Position numbers and translations under genes: made by a program. A stretch of DNA of 64,000 nt from JABMQB01 sp964408795. Lineage in GTDB: Bacteria > Bacteroidota > Bacteroidia > Bacteroidales > Prolixibacteraceae. The stretch is from positions 1 through 64,000 of the forward strand of contig CAYPAW010000102.1 of assembly GCA_964408795.1 (NCBI GenBank), written 5' to 3'. The notes below the pieces were generated by a model. The model was not told the DNA's origin and did not search any database. It saw only the letters and a program-made list of their open reading frames with translations. Every line of letters starts with the position of its first letter. The stretch's first letter is position 1. Shown piece after piece: positions 63,109-64,000 of this stretch.

Positions 63109-64000
63109 ATGAAGATTTTAATGATATATCCACGATATCCCGATACTTTTTGGAGCTACAAGCATGCATTATCATTTATTTCCAAAAAAGCGGCAGTTCC
63201 TCCCCTGGGTTTATTGACTGTTTCGGCAATGCTTCCTGAAACGTGGGAAAGAAGACTTGTAGACATGAATGTTACTACCCTTTCGGATGCCGATATTGGT
63301 TGGGCTGATTATGTTTTTATCAGTGCTATGTATGTTCAAAAGGAATCCGTGAGCAAGGTTATCAAACAATGTGTGGAACAAAAGAAAACAATAGTGGCCG
63401 GGGGTCCTCTTTTTACTCAGGATTATGAGGATTATCCTCAGGTCAGCCATTTTATTCTTAACGAGGCAGAAATAACCCTTCCCCCGTTTCTGAAAGCAAT
63501 TCAGGAAGGGCAACAACCGGAACGGATCTACCAGACTACAGGTTTTGCTGACATGGCAAGCTCCCCTGTTCCCGATTATCAACTTGTATCAAAAAAGACA
63601 TATGTTTCGATGAATATCCAGATCTCACGAGGATGCCCTTTTAACTGTGATTTTTGTGAAATTACATCGCTGCTGGGACATAAGGTGAGAATGAAAAAAC
63701 CAGAACAGGTAGTGCGTGAGCTCAACGCACTTTACTACAGACTGAAATGGCGTGGCCCGATTTCCATAGTCGATGATAATTTTATTGGCAATAAAAAAGA
63801 AATTAAAAATAATACGATCCCGGCTATTAAAAAATGGATGGAGAGCCATCATTACCCCTTTACATTTAATACACAAACCTCAGTCAATATAGCCGATGAT
63901 GAAGGCTTGATGGCTCAAATGACGGAAGCAGGAATTACCTCAACTTTTATTGGTATTGAAACACCTGAGGAAGAATCGCTGATTGGTTGCAATAAGAAAC
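63109..64000 (+). CDS. B12-binding radical SAM protein (partial, runs off the end)
   Basis: The visible 297 residues begin MKILMIYPRYPDTFWSYKHA. An N-terminal cobalamin-binding-like domain (about 1-150, with VPPLGLLTVSAMLPE and VAGGPLFTQDYEDYP) leads into a radical SAM core. The cluster motif is CxxxCxxC in SRGCPFNCDFCEI, followed by KPEQVVRELNALY, GPISIVDDNFIGNKKEI and GIETPEEESL. This matches the B12 radical SAM group with a C-terminal DUF4070, which includes hopanoid and other C-methylases. The substrate is unknown and the C-terminus is outside the window. It probably shares a transcript with the preceding short ORF. Confidence 0.9.
   Translation, partial: MKILMIYPRYPDTFWSYKHALSFISKKAAVPPLGLLTVSAMLPETWERRLVDMNVTTLSDADIGWADYVFISAMYVQKESVSKVIKQCVEQKKTIVAGGPLFTQDYEDYPQVSHFILNEAEITLPPFLKAIQEGQQPERIYQTTGFADMASSPVPDYQLVSKKTYVSMNIQISRGCPFNCDFCEITSLLGHKVRMKKPEQVVRELNALYYRLKWRGPISIVDDNFIGNKKEIKNNTIPAIKKWMESHHYPFTFNTQTSVNIADDEGLMAQMTEAGITSTFIGIETPEEESLIGCNKK

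Noticed and set aside
62979..63239. 86-codon frame over the start of the radical SAM gene
   Set aside because: It overlaps the real radical SAM start and the promoter; its sequence has no protein-like pattern.
1..64000. CRISPR arrays, insertion sequences, prophage or toxin-antitoxin systems
   Set aside because: No regularly spaced repeats of 25-40 bp, no transposase, integrase or phage structural motifs, and no toxin-antitoxin pair were seen on either strand.

Overview
The window looks like a chromosomal segment of a Bacteroidota bacterium, most likely Bacteroidales/Marinilabiliales-like. Supporting signs are TAnnTTTG-type -7 boxes with few Shine-Dalgarno sequences, a C-terminal type 9 secretion (T9SS) sorting domain, FISUMP repeats, a DUF5916 barrel protein, many secreted glycoside hydrolases and a sulfatase, and a moderate GC content. 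The ferredoxin-type ATPases, the B12 radical SAM protein and the sulfatase suggest an anaerobic or facultative life. No phage, transposase, CRISPR array or plasmid gene was seen. These assignments come from motif reading only, without database searches.

Layout. 1-1863 (minus): a partial gene, fabG and a sirtuin. 1935-8725 (plus): a tight four-gene run of two M16 peptidases (one catalytic, one not), a REC-PAS-PAS-PAS-histidine kinase and a DUF2891 protein. 8771-9875: an SMP-30 lactonase-like protein and tRNA-Ser(CGA). 10184-16719 (minus): a carbohydrate operon read as DapA-type lyase, FGGY kinase, GatY/KbaY-type aldolase, HAD phosphatase and GH2 beta-galactosidase, divergent from a GH29 alpha-L-fucosidase (17038-18369). 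18465-23209 (minus): two cell-surface proteins, a triple-FISUMP protein and a PKD/T9SS protein whose 5' end appears frameshifted. 23571-28578 (plus): aconitase, NADP-isocitrate dehydrogenase and a eukaryote-like citrate synthase, which form the oxidative entry of the TCA cycle. 28784-31786: a DUF5009 membrane acyltransferase-like protein, a GH53 endo-galactanase lipoprotein and a small outer-membrane barrel.

32662-39248 (plus): a TetR-regulated tripartite RND efflux operon ending in a small PII-like gene. 39365-44051 (minus): a GH5 glycosidase, the fucose permease FucP and fucose isomerase FucI. 44196-46424: an acidic amino-acid symporter and a D-2-hydroxyacid dehydrogenase. 46425-46950 is non-coding and holds a strong terminator that swallows an 8-codon ORF. 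46951-49569: DUF5916 protein. 49927-53495 (plus): a three-subunit biotin-dependent acyl-CoA carboxylase. 53982-58308 (plus): two NifX/NifB-like proteins, two MinD-type ATPases with inserted ferredoxin domains and an FAD disulfide-reductase-like enzyme, resembling the orange-protein (ORP) type systems of anaerobes. 58444-64000: a sulfatase, a membrane protein divergent from a membrane-bound LuxR regulator, a membrane LytTR regulator, and a B12-binding radical SAM gene that runs off the end, preceded by a 25-codon ORF.

The genes suggest a polysaccharide-degrading lifestyle. GH29, GH2, GH53, GH5 and a sulfatase release sugars. FucP/FucI and the kinase/aldolase/lyase operon can carry them to central metabolism. 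The TCA and acyl-CoA carboxylase genes sit nearby. The most interesting unit for follow-up is the NifX/MinD-ferredoxin/FAD cluster. Next are the PII-like protein in the efflux operon and the unassigned sugar pathway.
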